Shown piece by piece: positions 11,905 to 23,999 of a DNA stretch of 64,000 bases. The DNA is from Doryteuthis pealeii (Eukaryota > Mollusca > Cephalopoda > Myopsida > Loliginidae): assembly GCA_023376005.1 (NCBI GenBank), contig CM042157.1, positions 85,138,314 through 85,202,313 of the forward strand, read 5' to 3'. Position numbers and translations under genes: made by a program. The notes beneath the pieces are model-generated. The model searched no databases, had not been told where the DNA came from, and saw only the letters and a program-made list of their open reading frames with translations. Numbering within the stretch: position 1 is the stretch's first letter; every line of letters begins with the position of its first letter.

Positions 11905-12108
11905 AGCCGTCTCTTTACATAGACGATATATATCGTGTGTTTGCGTATACCCGTGGTTGTATTTCTCATACTTAATTTCGCAGTGTACTTATTTCTTCTT
12001 ACATCTTTCTGAGTAGCTCTTTTAAATTGAACTGGTATCTATCTGGCTGGTTCTGACTGTCTTCTTAGGACTCTGACCTGGCTTCTAAAGATTCTGAGTT
12101 TTTTCAAG

Positions 12109-12110
<2 letters not shown>
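11905..12110. repeat. Dispersed repeat shared with 13628-13985
   Basis: Both copies have gctgtctctttccatagacg-like starts, tgtatttctcata and cttcttaagactc. Possibly an LTR remnant, followed here by (CA)n(TA)n at 12110-12168. Confidence 0.5.
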
Positions 12111-12171
<61 letters not shown>

Positions 12172-12194
12172 TTGAAAAAAAATATATATATGGG

Positions 12195-12320
12195 TTAAAT
12201 ATACAGCTATGGGTAAAATAGTAGGGCAGACTGGGCCCTTCAGCCTTGGGTAGGTAACCAGTCTAGGAGAGGGATAACTCTGAATTCAAAATTCCTGAGG
12301 TCGGTCGTTGATTGGGTTTG
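12195..12320 (+). mobile_element. SINE-B tail fragment
   Basis: Contains gtagggcagactgggccctt and gtaaccagtctaggaga, the SINE-B 3' half. Confidence 0.6.
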
Positions 12321-12489
12321 TGGCAACCCTTGATGCACCAATTCTTTCTTATCGACTGTGCCAAAAAGGGCGGGTGGTCCAACACAAGCCTTCACCACTA
12401 TAAACAAATCACTGTGTGGGTGTTCATTGTGTGTATGAACCCTCATGCGTCGAAAATCGACGGGAGAGTCCATAATATATATATATATA

Positions 12490-12660
12490 TATCCGCAAGT
12501 GTAAGGAACTTGGCCGACGAAAATTCTGTCGGGTTTCGATCCCGGTTAGAGGTAGCTGTAAAAAAAAGTCGAGCCGCACTGATGAGAAGTAAACTTCGAA
12601 ACTCATGTCTGTGGATAACTGATATATATGCTTCCCACTCCCAGGGTTGAGCACTGTGGG
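12490..12660 (+). mobile_element. tRNA-hammerhead element, unit 1 of a tandem pair
   Basis: tRNA-like segment with B-box-like GGGTTTCGATCCC (12531-12543), about 35 bp before the hammerhead. It is repeated 313 bp downstream. The A-box region is truncated by (TA)n. Confidence 0.65.
12572..12616 (+). ncRNA. Hammerhead ribozyme, type I, intact core
   Basis: CTGATGA (12579-12585), stem II GAAG/CTTC, GAAA (12598-12601), short stem III AC/GT, then GTC as the cleavage triplet. Stem I is CCGCA/TGTGG directly flanking the core. All conserved bases are present. Confidence 0.85.
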
Positions 12661-12794
12661 AGGGGGACATTAATTGTAACTTCACCGTTTGGCATTAGCC
12701 GTTACCCATCTGTTTACAGATTTGAGTTCTCTGGTGATTGTAAAAACATACCGCCGTAAAGTATGTAGCAATTAATTGTTCACCCTGGACTGAC

Positions 12795-12931
12795 GGCCGC
12801 TGATAGCTGCAAGGGTAAGGAACTTGGCAGACGAAAATTCTGTCTGGTTTCGATCCCGGCTAGAGGTAGCTGTTAAAAAAGTCGAGCCGCACTGATGAGA
12901 AGTAAACTTCGAAACACGTATCTGTGGATGA

Positions 12932-12940
<9 letters not shown>
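12795..12940 (+). mobile_element. tRNA-hammerhead element, unit 2
   Basis: A-box-like tagctgcaaggg (12804-12815), B-box-like GGTTTCGATCCC (12847-12858), then the hammerhead. More than 90% like unit 1 over the shared 130 bp. Confidence 0.7.
12885..12928 (+). ncRNA. Hammerhead ribozyme, type I
   Basis: CTGATGA (12892-12898), the same stem II, GAAA (12911-12914), stem III ACACGTAT, cleavage site UC, stem I CCGCA/TGTGG. One base in stem III departs from a perfect palindrome. Confidence 0.8.
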
Positions 12941-12979
<39 letters not shown>

Positions 12980-13262
12980 GAAAGAATGAAAAAACACAGG
13001 TTTAAATGAGTTAAGTGGTTGGTTTATTGGCCGACGCTGCAGTGTTTCGATCTATTAATTAGATCATCTTTAAACAGACTGACAAACAAGGACTATTACT
13101 CGCTTTTCTCGTTATTCTGTGATAAAAAATTGTTATTACCTTCCACATACCAACAAAAGCCCTGAATATGATCTAATTAATAGATCGAAACACTGCAGCG
13201 TCGGTCAATAAACTTACCATTTAACTCATTTAAACCTGTGTTTTTTCATTCTTTCTTAATAT
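12938..13262. repeat. Foldback with two facing degenerate hammerheads
   Basis: Arms 12976-13030 and 13200-13258 are inverted copies (aagaaagaatgaaaaaacac). Inside are hammerhead-like motifs on minus (13031-13073) and plus (13162-13202). Both have GATC-paired stem II, GAAAC, near-palindromic ACACTGCAGCGT and GTC, but mutated CUGANGA (TTAAAGA and CTGAATA). Confidence 0.7.
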
Positions 13263-13294
13263 ACTACATACCGTCGGATTCACTTCCTTTTCTT

Positions 13295-13299
<5 letters not shown>

Positions 13300-13370
<71 letters not shown>

Positions 13371-13376
13371 GGGGGA
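13300..13376. repeat. (TA)n(GA)n microsatellite
   Basis: Adjacent TA and GA runs. A (GT)n tract follows at 13567-13627 and (CT)n at 13990-14072. Confidence 0.95.
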
Positions 13377-13582
13377 GATTTATTACAAATGTTTCTGAAG
13401 ATTATCTTTCCTTTTTTTAATATTGCTGTCTAAGATATTTAAAATATATTAGAGATTTATATGAATTCTTTGATAACGTTTCAAAGTAATTGAAATTTAT
13501 TAAGGTTATTAAATTGATTTTATTGAATGAATTCTATATGGGGATGCTTAGTTAAGTTTTTTTTCTCGTGTGTGTGTGTGTG

Positions 13583-14099
<517 letters not shown>

Positions 14100-14100
<1 letters not shown>

Positions 14101-14385
14101 TCCTGGCAAAACAGAAGAGGGGGTTCACAATAAGGTTAAGAGAGATTTATTTAAAAAATTGCTAACCGTTGTATTTTTCCGTTAACTTGAATTTAGATAA
14201 TATTCTCTACACTAACCGTGCATAATTGATAGTGTACCCATCAATTATGCAACACTAGAGGTCGTAGTCCAACACATCATACCATTTTTTTAATGAGGCC
14301 AAACTCGTTAGGAAATTAAGAACATTCCAAACTGGATCCGGGCTAACATTCCTGAAAGTTTTGATTCCTGCAATTGATTTCGACG

Positions 14386-14416
<31 letters not shown>

Positions 14417-14530
14417 GTAGGATAATAATATTTATAAATTAGAAACAAATTTGGGTACAATCGAAATTAGTTCCGAAATGCAGCGAAAGTCACTTATGAA
14501 ATTGAAATAATTGTTTATACGGAAAGTAAG
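14100..14530. other. No gene; repeat remnant and poly-T
   Basis: 14255-14340 is related to the 11.5-kb tandem unit; T33 homopolymer-like tract near 14390. Confidence 0.5.
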
Positions 14531-14785
14531 GGCCGGGTTAGCTCAGTCGGTAGACCGTTCGGCTAGAAACCACAAGGTTCCTAGTTCGATACCGGCTCTC
14601 GCCAACTCAGCGTTATGAGTAGCACAGGGATCCGTGCGGTAAAGTAAGGAGCTGATGGTAGGTGTGGCGCTCCACCTCAGACGCTAAAACAATCTCCTTG
14701 GTCTAGCGCTATTGAAAAGGGGATAGACTCCCTCGCTGTCTGGCTGATACCGACTTTAGGCCACCCCGACGACTTTGCTTACTTT
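14531..14785 (+). mobile_element. SINE-A copy, full length
   Basis: Complete head gggttagctcagtcggtaga-type A-box, B-box-like region, body and tail gactttgcttactt. The best full-length plus-strand reference in the window. Confidence 0.88.
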
Positions 14786-15958
14786 AATGACCTACGTACA
14801 TCAAATTGTCTTTGAATTAAGTGGCAATAAAAGGATTATCGTTGAACTTTTTAAAAGGTAAGATTAAATATATGTGTGAGAATTATTCCCCCCCCTCTTT
14901 CTATAACCTGGTAGCGAGTTGGTGAGGTGGTCGCCGACTGGGTTGTCCCATTTCCCTCTCTTGAAGCTGACACCCCCTCGTAGTGGTTTATACCAGGCCT
15001 TCAAAGTCCGGCTGCGAGGCGGGTGAAACAGAACAAGCTGAAAGCGTGTTGGTTATACGTTCAATTCCACATTACTTCTTTCCCCTCAACTAATTGACCC
15101 AGTACGAGTAACAGTGGGTCGCGTTTTTGAAGTGGTTAGCTGCAAAGCCCACTAAATTTCGCAACCTCTTTATTTACCTGGTCTGGTGGCTACCCGACCA
15201 AAGCTCGCAACTGGCCCCTCCCCGCTGCGTCGGGATAAGCGCCTCTTATATTTTCCCGACATATGCAATACTTAAATGCAACGATGAATTTTAAGTTATT
15301 CTGCAATTCATTGTTACCTATCGTATGAACTAGCGAGTGGTGGCACGTTTATTGTTACTGTAGAACTGCAGCAGCCCCACCTCCTATTTTCTCTCGATCT
15401 GTGGTGGCTCCTCTCTAGGCACTATGGAACTTCAGCAGCCCCTATTTTCTTCCGATATATACAGAAAAATATACTTATTTATATTTGTAAAATATATCGT
15501 GTTTTACCCAATATTAATATAAATTTTCATATGTTTTTCTGAAGTAACAGCCGCACGCATTAATGTCACGAGCCGCCACTGTGAAAAGGGAGGTAATGAA
15601 GATTTTTTTCCCTTAAAATTTTACAAGAGTTATCTAACTTTAGTGATGTTGATTAAATTTTGTTATTTGATCACGAATAAGTTAAAATGACTAACAAAAG
15701 TATGCGCCTTCTGCCGGGCGCAAATAATTATTCTTAATGGGTAATTTATGAGGAAGTGCGTCCCGGTCCGCTGACTCCGAAATTTCTGCCCGATGAATTT
15801 TAAAATAACGACCCCAAGCTTCGGCGCCACAGCAGTGTTACTTGAAAGAAAAACAACCAACTTAGGGCGTTAAATGTATTTGAGGGGGGGGGGCTCTTTT
15901 TTGTCTTAATTCTTTGTTTATTTTTTTTTTTTTCCATTCGAAAGAAAAAAACATCGTA
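14786..15958. other. No recognisable gene
   Basis: Mixed unique sequence, slightly GC-richer at 14900-15240. A fragment at 15745-15785 is an inverse match to 9225-9280. Confidence 0.45.
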
Positions 15959-16162
15959 ATTCCATAATAAATTTATTTCCACCAAAATTGGGGCCTATAT
16001 AAATCTAAGTTGATTTAATATAGCTCCCCAAAATCCAGTCTCATCAGATGGAAGATCAGGTTCTTTCATCTGATGAGATTGGATTTTGGGGAGCTATATT
16101 AAATCAACTTAGATTTATAAAGGCCCCAATTTTGGTCTAAATAAATTTATTATGGAATTACG
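15959..16162. repeat. 200-bp near-perfect palindrome
   Basis: Arms of about 95 bp (aatttatttccaccaaaatt ... tctcatcagatg) around a 10-bp loop. The same family as 60632-60937, with shared flank 16163-16335, then (TA)n. Confidence 0.88.
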
Positions 16163-16334
16163 GTGTTGAGTTTTTCCTTCCTTTCTATGATAAATATTGC
16201 TCTGTATATAATCTAAAAGGTTTATTATACATTGAGCTCTCTTTAGTGATTTAAAGATTCACTGTATTTATACATACTGGATCATACAATAATAATACAG
16301 TGTATCTTAGAAATCACATATAGAATCATCCCAA

Positions 16335-16392
<58 letters not shown>

Positions 16393-16397
16393 ATTGC

Positions 16398-16457
16398 TTT
16401 TAATACGTTTGTGGTTTCTAGCCGAATGCTCTACCGACTGAGTTAACCCGGCCCTTT
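16398..16457 (-). mobile_element. SINE-A head fragment
   Basis: Only the tRNA-like 5' end (ctctaccgactgagttaacc) is present, next to (TA)n. Confidence 0.7.
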
Positions 16458-16605
16458 GTCAATAAATAAGATGCTAATTAAGATTAACTAATGACTAGTT
16501 CATAATCGTTGAGAATTTAACTTAAATAACTAAGGAAGTCGTGACGTCAGTGGTGACATAGTTTCGGTTACACACAGCCAGTTATATAATCTTCATTATA
16601 ATAAG
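16458..16605 (-). mobile_element. Helitron 5' end fragment
   Basis: Minus-strand start tcttattataatgaagatt followed by taaccgaaactatgtcacc, as in the complete Helitrons below. Confidence 0.6.
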
Positions 16606-16780
16606 ATTTAAAACATTGGGGAAAACGGCACTACTCTGTAACCAAGAGCGTATCAAAATATGAACAGCTTGATGCATTCCAGAGAAAATAGGTGAGACGT
16701 CCTCTGGATATTTAATATCCAGTGGGGATATTGAACTCATCCCTCATCAAAAAGACGAACGAGAAACTGATATCTGATAG

Positions 16781-16811
<31 letters not shown>

Positions 16812-16924
16812 GCAAGAAGAGGAGGGAAATGTATCAGCAGATGTGCAAATGAAATTCTATTTCGTTGAAGAATATGAAGGATTTTAGAAGAACGATACCG
16901 GTGAGACTAAATCAGGACTCGGAT

Positions 16925-16936
16925 TATTACTATTCT

Positions 16937-16970
<34 letters not shown>

Positions 16971-17006
16971 GAAGGAAGAGGGGTAAGAAATAAAGATAGA
17001 GGGTTG

Positions 17007-17041
<35 letters not shown>

Positions 17042-17330
17042 AGGTTAAAAAGAAAGAAAGTTAAAAATAAGAAAGAAAGAAAGAGGGAAAGAAAGAAAAG
17101 GGGGAATGAAAGAAGAAATAAAGAAATAGGGGTACGAAAGAAAGAAAGAAGGTTAAAAAGAAAGAAAGGTTTAAAATAAAAAAGAAAGAAAGAAAGAAAG
17201 AAAGGAAGGAAGAAGGAGAGAAAGAAAGAAAGAAAGAAGAGTAATAAGAAAGCAAGGTAAAATTAAGAATGGTTAGAAAGAAAGAAAGAAAGAAGAGTAA
17301 TAAGAAAGCAAGGTAAAATTAAGAATGGTT

Positions 17331-17361
<31 letters not shown>

Positions 17362-17372
17362 AGAATAACAAG
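16925..17372. repeat. (AAAG)n microsatellite array
   Basis: Long GAAA/GAAG array with a 60-bp higher-order repeat. The Phe/Ser/Leu frames across it are artefacts. Confidence 0.92.
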
Positions 17373-17375
17373 AAA

Positions 17376-17545
17376 GGTTATGGTTAGGGGTTAGGGTTAG
17401 GGGTTAGTTTTATAATTTTTTTTTTTAATTTAAAAATCGTCTGTTAAAACAACTGGATATTGACGGTGTAAATGAAAAACATGTCCTTTCTTAATCGAGA
17501 TCAAAAAGGGGTGCCTAAAGGTCATATGGTCCAAAAACTCTAACG
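17376..17545. repeat. Telomere-like tract with conserved flank, copy 2
   Basis: ggttaggggttagggttag, then the same flank as at 10373-10500. Confidence 0.75.
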
Positions 17546-17744
17546 AATTCTTTTCATCATATTATGAAAAAAAAAGAATAGGAAACAATTTTGACATCAT
17601 TTCATGAAATGATGTAAAAAAATTGTTTGGACATCCTGTATACTTTAAGCATCACTCTAAGACTTCCTGAAAGTTTACTTGAATTCTGGTTAAAACTGGT
17701 TGCGCTTTAGAGATACGGGAGAGAAGATGGATTATATTAAGACT

Positions 17745-17745
17745 A

Positions 17746-17784
<39 letters not shown>

Positions 17785-18582
17785 TTACTCCTTTTGAGTT
17801 TTCATATCAGTATTAGCTGATGGTCTTTCACTGGAGTCTGAGTGACAGCAAGTCTCCCCATGTCTCCAGGAATCTTCTGAGTATTCTGGCAGATTGCAGC
17901 AGTGCAATGTTCTGAATGGTTTCAATCCTTCCTCTGATTTCCAAACTTTCCAGACCCTTTTCCAATCCTTTTGGGACTGTTCCAAGTGCACCAACTACAA
18001 TTGGTATGACTTTCACTTTCATATTCCATAACTTTTTCAGTTCTCTGGCAAGGTCCAGATATTTATCCATTTTTTCATTTTCCTTTAGCTTCACCCTGTG
18101 ATCTGCTGGCACTGCAAAATCCACCAGTTGACAAGTTCTTTCTTTTTTGTTAATCAACACTAGGTCTGGTTTTCTTCCTGAGATAAGGTGATCCGTTTTT
18201 ATTTCAAAGTCCCAGAGAATCTTATGCGTTTCGTTGTCAAGAACAGATTCTGGTTTATGCATATACCATTTTGCTGTATGGTCAAAATTAAATTTTTTGC
18301 ATAATTCCCAGTGGAACACCTTCCCAACACAGCCGAGTCTAGTTTTGTCCTCCCGTTGTGCTAGTTTGTTACATTCGCAGAGTATATGGTTTACAGTCTC
18401 ATCTCTATTACTGCAAAGTCTACATTTACTATTTTGTTGGTTCTTATCAATTTTCGCTTTGATATAATTTGTCCTTATGGCATTATTTTGTGCAGCAATT
18501 ATTAATGATTCAGTTTCTCTTTTGAGGTTTCCTTTTCTTAACCATGTCCAACTCTTTCCATTATTTCCATTATTTCCATTTC

Positions 18583-18588
<6 letters not shown>
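17745..18588 (-). mobile_element. R2-like LINE 3' end with restriction-like endonuclease
   Basis: A 163-residue intact frame (18319-17828) is preceded by a broken zinc-knuckle-like CRLCSNRDET region. It carries KPDLVLINK ... VDFAVPADHRVK, which fits the PD...D core of the restriction-like endonuclease of early-branching non-LTR elements (R2-type), then KKLWNMKVKVIPIVVGALG. The 3' end is ctcaaaaggagta followed by (AAT)n. 5'-truncated. Confidence 0.75.
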
Positions 18589-18630
<42 letters not shown>

Positions 18631-18897
18631 GTCTCGGTTAAACTATATGTCAAGTTAGCCAGTCTAACAGCAGAGAATAGGGTATATAAATGACGAGAAG
18701 AGGGATGAGGTAGGAGATGATTCTTACTTGTTCTGCTTTGTCGCTGCCATCCTCTTGCCTTAGAATACACCAACTGCACCTCTGCAGAGGGGTAAGACCC
18801 CACACACACACACTAAAGGGGCCAGCCGTTGGCAGTGAGTGGCGACCTGTGAGGCTTAAGAATGGAGCTCTGGTGACTGAGTAGTCTATGACATGAT
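18589..18897. other. (TTA)n and an R560 end fragment
   Basis: (TTA)n at 18590-18630. From 18760 to 18800 there is an inverse match to the end of R560 (gcacctctgcagaggggtaa). Confidence 0.55.
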
Positions 18898-19260
18898 TAT
18901 TATTATTATTATTATTATTTGCTCCTTTTGAGTTTTCACATCAGCGTTAACTTATGGTATTTCACTGGAGCCTGAGTGACAACAAGTCTCCTCAGGTCTC
19001 CAGGACTCTTCTGAGTATTCTGGTAGATTGCAGCAGTGCAGTGTTCTGAATAGTTTCAATCCTTCCTCTGATTTCCAAACTTTCCAGACTCTTTTCCAAT
19101 CCTTTTGGAACTGTTCCAAGTGCACCAACTACAATTGGTATCACTTTGACTTTCATATTCCATAACTTTTTTATTATTATTATTATTATTATTATTGTTG
19201 TTGTTGTTGTTTTGTTGTTGTTGTTGGTGGTGGTGGTGGTGGTGGTGGTGGTGGTGGTGG
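18898..19260 (-). mobile_element. R2-like LINE 3' fragment and triplet repeats
   Basis: 18898-19170 repeats the last 250 bp of the 17.8-kb element with its (AAT)n tail. (TTA)n(TTG)n(GGT)n follows to 19260. Confidence 0.7.
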
Positions 19261-19890
19261 GCACTTTGCAACAGGTATTAATTTCTGTGTTTATATTTGA
19301 TAAAAATCGCGCGAATCGACTCATGCAGACAATTTCTTACCGTAAACAAATAAACAACTGTGTGAATAAAGATGGCGTTGTATGAATCGGGCCAAATGGT
19401 CGTTCATTTTCCTTTTTTCTTTTTTTTTTATGTTAAAAGGTCGACTATTTTATATCTGTGATAATTATCTGAACATTTCTTGAATTGTTTCAAAAGTGAA
19501 TAAACAGGTTTTGCCACTTGAACATCAGATGTCAATCTTGTGTGTCATTAACTTCGGATTTTTATTTATTTATTTATTTATTTATTTCCCCCTCCCCCCA
19601 AATGACCCGGATGTACCGATATCCTTTTTATCCTTTGGTATTTGCCTTTGGGTAAAGCGATTTTTATCTTTGAGGAATGTAGGTGGACCATGTAACTCCC
19701 CAAAAGTAGCTAAATAGGTAGAAATCATCATCATCATCTCCATCATCATCATCATCATCATCCTCAACAACAACAGCAGCAGCAGCAGCTGCAGCAACAA
19801 CAACAACAACAACAACAACAACAGCGGTTATCGTCGTTGGAAAAATTTGGAAAAATTATTCAAATTTAAAAGAAATTATTCAAAAGGCTA

Positions 19891-20357
19891 TCACAATGCA
19901 AGTGTAAAGAAAAAAGAAGGCAACTATGGTGTTGTTTGTTAACCTGTGATTTATTCTTAATATTTCGGGATAAAAATCCCTTCTACAGAAGATCTCCAGA
20001 ACTGAAGTTGTTACTAGTGACTGTTTATTTGATTCTGTCTCATGCCTTCCAAATTCTGTGTGGGGGGGGGAGCCCTGTTCAGTTTTTTTAATTATAATTC
20101 CAAATCTGGCTCGCCCTCTGAGCATAATTTCTTTGTGGCGCGCGCGCGCGTGTGTGTGTGTGTGTGGTGTGTGTGTGTGTGTTGTGTGTGTGTGTGTGTT
20201 TTACTAACAGGACCACCTGAAAAAAAGGGTTCAAGCGGTCATGTTAGTAAACAGACACACAGACAAAAAAAATATGCTCAGAGGGCGAACCAGATCTGGA
20301 ATTATAATTTTTTTTAAACTGAACAGAAACTCGCACACACACAACACAGACAGACAC

Positions 20358-20418
<61 letters not shown>

Positions 20419-20584
20419 GAAAACATGAGACAGAACCAAATGGACAGTCACTAGCAACAACTTCAGTTCTGGAGATCTTCTGTAGAAGGGATTTTTATCC
20501 CGAAATATTAAGAATAAATCACAGGTTAACAAACAACAGCACAGTTAGATTTTTTCTTCTTTACACTTGCATTGTGATACCCTT
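19891..20584. repeat. Long foldback with two facing hammerhead-like motifs
   Basis: Arms from atcacaatgcaagtgtaaag to its complement at 20580. The interior has grown (GT)n and (GA)n. Motifs with CTGTAGA, AGGGA/TCCC stem II, GAAA and ATAT lie on minus (19950-19995) and plus (20473-20515). The core CUGANGA has one mismatch. Duplicate at 33936-34600. Confidence 0.75.
20473..20515 (+). ncRNA. Hammerhead-like motif, one core mismatch
   Basis: CTGTAGA (20480-20486), paired stem II, GAAA (20502-20505), ATAT stem III, UU site, stem I TCTT/AAGA. The core change predicts loss or reduction of cleavage. Confidence 0.5.
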
Positions 20585-20817
20585 CAAAACCAATCAATAA
20601 ACTAATTAAACCCTGTTTTTATCTTGAAAAAAAAATTATTACAACTATATTCATCATCTCTATTGAGTTAAAAGTGAACAATTTTGCTGCAGTTATTAAA
20701 CCATATTTTTTATTTGTAACTCCACAACATATTTGCTGCATCTAAATAGGTAAAGTCATCATCATCATCATCATCAATAACAACAACAACCACTACAACA
20801 GCAACAACGACAAGAGG

Positions 20818-20945
20818 CATACTTAGTGGATTTTCGTCGCTGGAAATGGAATCGGTGAACCGAGTTCAAATTCTGGACGGGGCTCTTTGCGTTTCACTTC
20901 GCGCTAATACCCCTGGGTAAGGTATGAATTCACCTCTTCTTAAAT
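20818..20945 (+). mobile_element. SINE-B head fragment
   Basis: gaaccgagttcaaattctgg and cgctaatacccctgggtaag; duplicate at 34845-34970. Confidence 0.65.
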
Positions 20946-21239
20946 CATAGTCAGATCTTGAATCAGATTTTCTCTAATGATTCGATTTTTTTTTTCATCT
21001 TATTTTTTATTTATTCATTTTTTTCCCCATTATTATTATTTAATCAAAGGCAAAAAAACAACAAAAGACGCACATGTTTTTCTAATCCATTGTATTTTTT
21101 TATTATTGTAGTTTGAAATAAAAAGAAACTGTTAGGTTTCAAGAAGTTTTCTTTTTCTTTTGAAATACTCCCATTTCCAATTGCTTGACGGTGTCCACTT
21201 CTAATATTCCCATGTACTTTTTCCCTTCTTAATTCTCAG

Positions 21240-21645
21240 CATATCATTATTCTAGCCGATCTCAACAATGCTGTTGTCTGGATGGTCTCAATTCTTCCTC
21301 TGATTTCCAATTCCTTCAGACCTTGTTTAAAACCCATGGGGACCATTCTGAGAGCACCGTCTACTTATTTGTATCATCTTTCCTCTCATGTTCCACGGTC
21401 TTTTTTTAGTTCTCAGGCAAGGTCCAAGTATTTATCTATATTTTAGCTTTCTATCATTTTCACTCTTTGGTCTAGTGGAACAGCAAAATCCACAAGATGA
21501 CAAATTCTTTTTTTCTTGTTAATTAACACTGGTGTTCTGGTCAGGAATTAGTATTCCGTTTCTATCTCAAAATCTCAGAGAATTTTATGCCTCTCATTCT
21601 CTCGGACGGATTCTGGTTTGTGCATATATCATTTTATTTATAATC
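21240..21645 (-). mobile_element. Old R2-like LINE fragment
   Basis: Diverged minus-strand copy (ttctcaggcaaggtccaagt). Its 3' end is deleted here but present at 36180-36310 in the right block. Confidence 0.65.
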
Positions 21646-21748
21646 ATTCTCGCTTGATGTGAAAGTGTTTGGCTTGATGTATGAAATTTGTCTGATTCTT
21701 TCCATACTCCCAAACATCGTTTCCTGCCGTCTCTTTGTGCAAAGTATA

Positions 21749-21900
21749 CTTGTTATTATAATGGAGATTCGGTGTCTGTGTGTAACCGAAACTACATCAC
21801 TGCTTACGTTACAATACCCACAGGAATTGCGTAAGTTTATCAATGAGTACTTAATTTATAGACAAAATCATTAATACATGAAATAAATGTTATTTAACGA
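21749..21900 (+). mobile_element. Helitron 5' end fragment
   Basis: ttattataatggagattcgg and taaccgaaactacatcac, as in the complete copies. Duplicate near 36785. Confidence 0.55.
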
Positions 21901-22079
21901 GGTCTCTATGAAAATCTGAGATTTGCTTCTAAACAGTCCATGTTATTAATGCGTTTAATATCCTGCAATGCGTTTTATATATCACTAAGAAATAAAGGTT
22001 TACATAATATATGGAATGGCGGCCGACAACGTAGACGAGGATATAGAAGCAATAAAAAGGGTACCAAGTAAAATTTACC

Positions 22080-22087
22080 ATCTGTCA

Positions 22088-22185
<98 letters not shown>
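22080..22185. repeat. (CTGT)n(CT)n microsatellite
   Basis: Compound tract. The right copy (37120-37302) is longer and has an extra (TCTA)n. Confidence 0.95.
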
Positions 22186-22257
22186 ATACCCAGTGAATCA
22201 CGCTAGATGTGATATAATAATAAAACAAAAATGGAAAGAAAAACAATTGTATGTATA

Positions 22258-23227
22258 TATAATACTATGCATTGTGCATGCATATGTGGCTGCACAGTTA
22301 GTTATATAGATACGTTCTAGGTAGTTATAATTAATAAGTAGTAAGTCAAACTACATATATGTATAAATATGCGTGTGTGTTCAGGTAGATAATGTGTGTA
22401 TATATATATGTATAGATAGATACATACATACATACATACATATGTGCGTATGTATACATACATGTGTGTGTGTGTGTATACATATATATTGTGCGTGTGA
22501 GTGGGTGTATTGTTTGTGGGTGTCAATGGTTCAGTCCACCCATTAAAACTTAAGGAAGATCAAGAAGGATGATAATCTCTTCTTAGGAGACAGAGAGACT
22601 GGGTTTTGACCACTTTGAGGGTCAACTATAGTTTAGACCGATAATAAAAATTTACCCATATTAGAACAAAGGATTTTGGAAATCTCGTGAGGAATCCCAG
22701 GGAATGAGAGTGAGATGAGATCTGAGGGATTCTGGAAGATTTTTGAAAGTTTAAGCAGTTAGTTTTCTGGAGCCGAAGAGGGCAGTCGAGTTTTGGACAC
22801 CAGAGAGGACAGTTGGGTTTGCCCAGTAGAAGCCAGCTTAGCAGAGGTCCCTAAAGGAACAGGGGGTGCTCCCCCCTCTCGACAGACATAGGAGATAAAT
22901 TAGAAGCTGATGGGGGTGACTGATGTGGATGAATGCAAGTTATATGCCTCTCTGCCATTTGTTTCATGTTCACCTGACTGATTTCGTCTTTATTGTTGTT
23001 GTTCTCCCTTTCTCGTTTGCAATACTTGTTTATTGTGCACCCCTCGGCGGGAAGGTCCCCTGCGAGGTGTTTTGAGCATATATGTACAATGTGGCGATCC
23101 AGGGAAATTGCTAGACGACACGAGATGAACGGCCAGAAAGAAGCAGTGCAGCAAAGATGCAGTGAATGCAGGAGAGATGCAGAGTAATGTGCAAAAGGAG
23201 GCCTCGCAGCCTGCCGGGGGTGTTACA
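22258..23227. mobile_element. 970-bp LTR-like insertion, left block only
   Basis: Flanked by TATA on both sides and absent at the matching site in the right block (about 37860). It shares aagtagtaagtcaa and the general layout with 26465-27271 and ends GTGTTACA. No coding frame. Confidence 0.65.
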
Positions 23228-23334
23228 TATACTAGGAAAGTTGAACACGAGATGACATTTACATGTCTAAGAAGGGGAAAGCTCAAGAGAGAAACTAAAT
23301 CTCTTTTGATTGCAGTGCTAAATAATACCATGGG

Positions 23335-23880
23335 GACTAATTATATCAAAGTAAAAATCCATAATACGCAAAAGAATAGCAAATGTTGGTTATGTAGAGA
23401 CAGAGATGAAATACTAAATGAGCGAATACAGCAAACTTGCTCAAAAGGAGTACAAGATACGATTAGCTGATAATGGTGGTCCTCTTCGAATTGCGCAAAA
23501 GATTCAAATTTGATCTGCTGACAAATGATATATGCACAAACCAGAATCTGTCCTAGAAAATGAGATATATAACATTTATCTGGGATATTGAGATACAAAC
23601 GGATCACCCAAAGCCAGCCAGAAGACCAGGCATAATGTTAATTAATAAGAAAATACAACTTGTCATCTGGTCGATCATAAAGTACAAATTTTAAAAAGCG
23701 AAAACAAATACTTGGATCTTGCCAACGAGCTGAAAAAGCTGTGGAACATGAAGGTGGCAGGGATACCAGTGGTAGTTGGGACACTTGGAACAGTTCCTAA
23801 CGCCGTGTAAAAGAGGCTGGGGAACTATAGATCAGTGGAAGAATTGAGATGATCCAGGTAACAGTGTTGTTATTTATACC
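23335..23880 (+). mobile_element. R2-like LINE fragment, plus strand
   Basis: Decayed frame with CWLCRDRDEILNER, then KKLWNMKVAGIPVVVGTLG after stops. Duplicate at 38490-39020. Confidence 0.6.
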
Positions 23881-23999
23881 AGCAATGCATAACTTGTGCT
23901 CGTTCAATTAAATAATTGATTTGACCTTTAATCAATCAAACATCTTGTTTTTGAGGTCTCAACATTTTATTAGGTTCGGTTCATCACGAAATAAAGATT

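Noticed and set aside
16064..16110. ctgatgag in the palindromes at 16.07 and 60.85 kb as hammerheads
   Set aside because: No GAAA in register after a stem II; only the CUGAUGA box matches.
16925..17372. CRISPR-like regular repeats
   Set aside because: Simple AAAG microsatellite in a eukaryotic genome; no unique spacers.
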